Shown here piece after piece: positions 6,544-8,203 of a DNA stretch of 8,203 nt; the stretch's first letter is position 1, and the number at the start of each line of letters is the position of its first letter. The translations under genes and the position numbers were made by a program. Under the pieces are notes generated by a model, which was not told the origin of the DNA, ran no database searches, and saw only the letters and a program-made list of their open reading frames with translations. Origin of the DNA: JBBRYB01 sp038238115 (lineage in GTDB: Bacteria > Actinomycetota > Actinomycetes > Propionibacteriales > Nocardioidaceae); NCBI GenBank assembly GCA_038238115.1, contig JBBRYB010000108.1, forward strand, positions 1-8,203, given 5' to 3'.

Positions 6544-7728
6544 ATGCCAGGATCCGTCATCGTCAGCGGCGCGCGTACGCCGATCGGTAAGCTCTCAGGA
6601 GCCCTAAAGAATATGCAGGCCATCGACCTCGGTGGCCTCGCCATCTCTCGCGCTCTGGAGAAGGGCGGTATCTCTGGCGACCAGGTCGACTACGTGATCA
6701 TGGGACACGTCATCCAGGCGGGAGCGGGGCAGATCACCGCGCGGCAGGCGGCTGTCAAGGGCGGCATACCGATGGTGGTGCCCGCCATCACCATCAACAA
6801 AGTGTGCCTCTCGGGGCTCGACGCCATCGCGCTCGCGGACCAGCTGATCGGGGCCGGCGAGTTCGACATCGTCGTCGCCGGCGGCATGGAGTCCATGACC
6901 AACGGCCCCTATCTGCTTCCCGGAGCACGGGCGGGGTACCGGTACGGCGACAGCTCGATCGTCGACTCGACCTCACACGACGCCCTGTTCTGTGCCTTCG
7001 ACTTGATGGGCATGGGTGCCGCCACCGACCAGTACAACGCGAAGCTCGGGATCACCCGCGAGGAACAGGACGCCTACTCCGCCCAGTCGCACCAGCGCGC
7101 CAACGACGCCGCGAAGAACGGCCTCTTCGACGACGAGATCGTGAACGTCGAAGTGCCCCAGCGCCGAGGTGACCCGATCGTGGTCTCCAGCGACGAAGGC
7201 GTGCGGGGTGACACTACCGCGGAGACGCTCGCCAAGCTGCGCCCCGCCTTCGCCGCGGACGGCACGGTGACGGCCGGTTCTGCATCACAGATCTCGGACG
7301 GCGGTTGTGCCGTGGTGGTCATGAGCCGGGCCAAGGCGGAGACGCTAGGAGCTCCCGTCCTCGCCGAGATCGGCGCTCACGGTGTCGTCGCAGGACCCGA
7401 CCCGTCGCTCCAGTCCCAGCCGTCCAACGCCATCACCAAGGCCCTCAGGCGTGAGGGCCTCACCACGGACGACATCGACCTCTTCGAGATAAACGAGGCA
7501 TTCGCCTCGGTTGCGATCCAGTCCATGCGTGACCTTGGTCTGACTCCCGACAACGTCAACGTCAACGGTGGTGCGATCTCCATGGGGCATCCCGTCGGCA
7601 TGTCAGGCGCTCGGCTGGTCCTCCACCTCGCGCACGAGCTCGGGCGACGCGGGGGAGGGGTCGGCGCCGCGGGTCTCTGCGGCGGTGGTGGTCAGGGCGA
7701 TGCCCTCATCATCCGAGTCCCGGCCTGA
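6544..7728 (+). CDS. phaA: Acetyl-CoA acetyltransferase (beta-ketothiolase)
   Basis: This biosynthetic thiolase condenses two acetyl-CoA into acetoacetyl-CoA, the first step of PHB synthesis, in the cytosol. The 394-residue length matches the family (about 392). It opens with the typical VIVSGARTPIGKLSGAL. The nucleophile Cys88 sits in NKVCLSG, the oxyanion residues in NEAFA (317-321), His349 in GGAISMGHPVG, and the acid/base Cys379 in GLCGGGGQG, so the catalytic set is complete. The sequence VTAGSASQISDGG (242-254) has Ser where the Zoogloea enzyme has Asn, as I recall is common in actinobacterial thiolases. The reductase begins 44 bases downstream on the same strand with no terminator between, so the two form an operon. 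A degradative role with other 3-ketoacyl-CoAs cannot be excluded by sequence, but the reductase and phasin neighbours favour PhaA. Some would name it atoB or fadA. Confidence 0.95.
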   Translation: MPGSVIVSGARTPIGKLSGALKNMQAIDLGGLAISRALEKGGISGDQVDYVIMGHVIQAGAGQITARQAAVKGGIPMVVPAITINKVCLSGLDAIALADQLIGAGEFDIVVAGGMESMTNGPYLLPGARAGYRYGDSSIVDSTSHDALFCAFDLMGMGAATDQYNAKLGITREEQDAYSAQSHQRANDAAKNGLFDDEIVNVEVPQRRGDPIVVSSDEGVRGDTTAETLAKLRPAFAADGTVTAGSASQISDGGCAVVVMSRAKAETLGAPVLAEIGAHGVVAGPDPSLQSQPSNAITKALRREGLTTDDIDLFEINEAFASVAIQSMRDLGLTPDNVNVNGGAISMGHPVGMSGARLVLHLAHELGRRGGGVGAAGLCGGGGQGDALIIRVPA

Positions 7729-7772
7729 TCGACCATACTCCTACAAAAGGCAAGCGAAAGCGGGAAACTGGC

Positions 7773-8203
7773 ATGGCTGACATGCAGGGACAGGTGGCCC
7801 TCGTCACCGGCGGGGTCAGAGGCATAGGGCTGGCGATCTGTCAGAGACTCTCCGCACGCGGCGTCACCGTCGCGGCCGGGTACTCGCGCGACAAGGACAC
7901 CGCCGAACGAGTTCTTGCGGGCCTAGGCGGGAGTGCCAGCATCCACCAGGGCAACATCGGCTCCAGCGAGGACTGCGGACGCGTCGTGAGCGAGGTCATG
8001 GAGCAACACGGCCACCTCGACATCCTGGTCAACAACGCCGGGATCACGATCGACAAGACGGTGCGCAAAATGTCTGCCGAGGAATGGGACAGGGTGGTCC
8101 AGGTCAACCTGTCAGGCGCGTTCTACCTGTCCCATGCAACACTCCAGCACATGCTGGACCGGGGGAGCGGCCGCATCATCAACATCAGCTCGGTGATCGG
8201 CTC
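7773..8203 (+). CDS. phaB: Acetoacetyl-CoA reductase, 3' end outside window
   Basis: This short-chain dehydrogenase/reductase converts acetoacetyl-CoA to (R)-3-hydroxybutyryl-CoA. The first 143 residues are present, out of about 245 in the family. Visible motifs are the cofactor loop TGGVRGIG (12-19), NNAG (87-90), VNLSGAFY in the core helix, and GRIINISSVIG containing the catalytic Ser (139 or 140). The Tyr and Lys of the YxxxK motif lie beyond the window. The stretch GIGLAICQRL strongly resembles Cupriavidus PhaB (GIGTAICQRL). The basic residue in the Gly-rich loop (R16) and the Ser-Arg after the second strand (AGYSRD) suggest NADPH rather than NADH. The ATG at 7773 follows GGGA by nine bases. 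A second ATG three codons later has no ribosome site. FabG (3-oxoacyl-ACP reductase) is a close relative, but the phaA neighbour favours PhaB. Confidence 0.9.
   Translation, partial: MADMQGQVALVTGGVRGIGLAICQRLSARGVTVAAGYSRDKDTAERVLAGLGGSASIHQGNIGSSEDCGRVVSEVMEQHGHLDILVNNAGITIDKTVRKMSAEEWDRVVQVNLSGAFYLSHATLQHMLDRGSGRIINISSVIG

Noticed and set aside
6189..6644. N-terminal extension of the second phasin to 6644
   Set aside because: The added 152 residues look non-coding, overlap the thiolase start on the other strand and run across the divergent promoter region.

Overview
The window reads as part of a polyhydroxyalkanoate (PHA, mainly poly-3-hydroxybutyrate) metabolism locus from a GC-rich bacterium, most likely an actinobacterium. 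That assignment rests on high GC at third codon positions, actinobacterial-looking thiolase and acetyl-CoA synthetase sequences, an Xre regulator next to phasins, and -10 boxes combined with weak -35 boxes. The genus cannot be named from the sequence.

Layout. Positions 36-2030 (minus) encode a complete acetyl-CoA synthetase. A 180-base divergent gap leads to a small plus-strand zinc-ribbon ORF (2210-2494), which converges on an intracellular PHB-depolymerase-family esterase (2503-3627, minus). Upstream of the esterase in the same direction lies a ribbon-helix-helix regulator (3691-4098), with an inverted repeat over its predicted -10 box. About 490 bases without a convincing gene follow, ending in a strong hairpin terminator (4588-4618). 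That terminator closes a minus-strand granule-protein block: a small phasin-like protein with a SAP-like tail (4638-5114, with its own near-consensus promoter), an Xre regulator (5262-5630) and a second phasin-like helical protein (5670-6188, whose 5' end appears frameshifted). A divergent intergenic region of about 300 bases separates these from the plus-strand pair phaA-type thiolase (6544-7728) and phaB-type acetoacetyl-CoA reductase (7773 to the window end, truncated).

How they fit together. Acetyl-CoA synthetase activates acetate. The thiolase condenses two acetyl-CoA to acetoacetyl-CoA, and the reductase makes (R)-3-hydroxybutyryl-CoA, the monomer for a PHA synthase. No PHA synthase gene (phaC) is inside the window, and it may lie just beyond the right edge. 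The two phasin-like proteins would coat the granule, the esterase would mobilise polymer or oligomers, and the Xre and ribbon-helix-helix proteins are the obvious candidates for local control.

The points most worth a second look are the SAP-like tail on the small phasin (a possible granule-to-DNA tether), the frame break at the start of the second phasin, and the likely autoregulatory operator of the ribbon-helix-helix gene.
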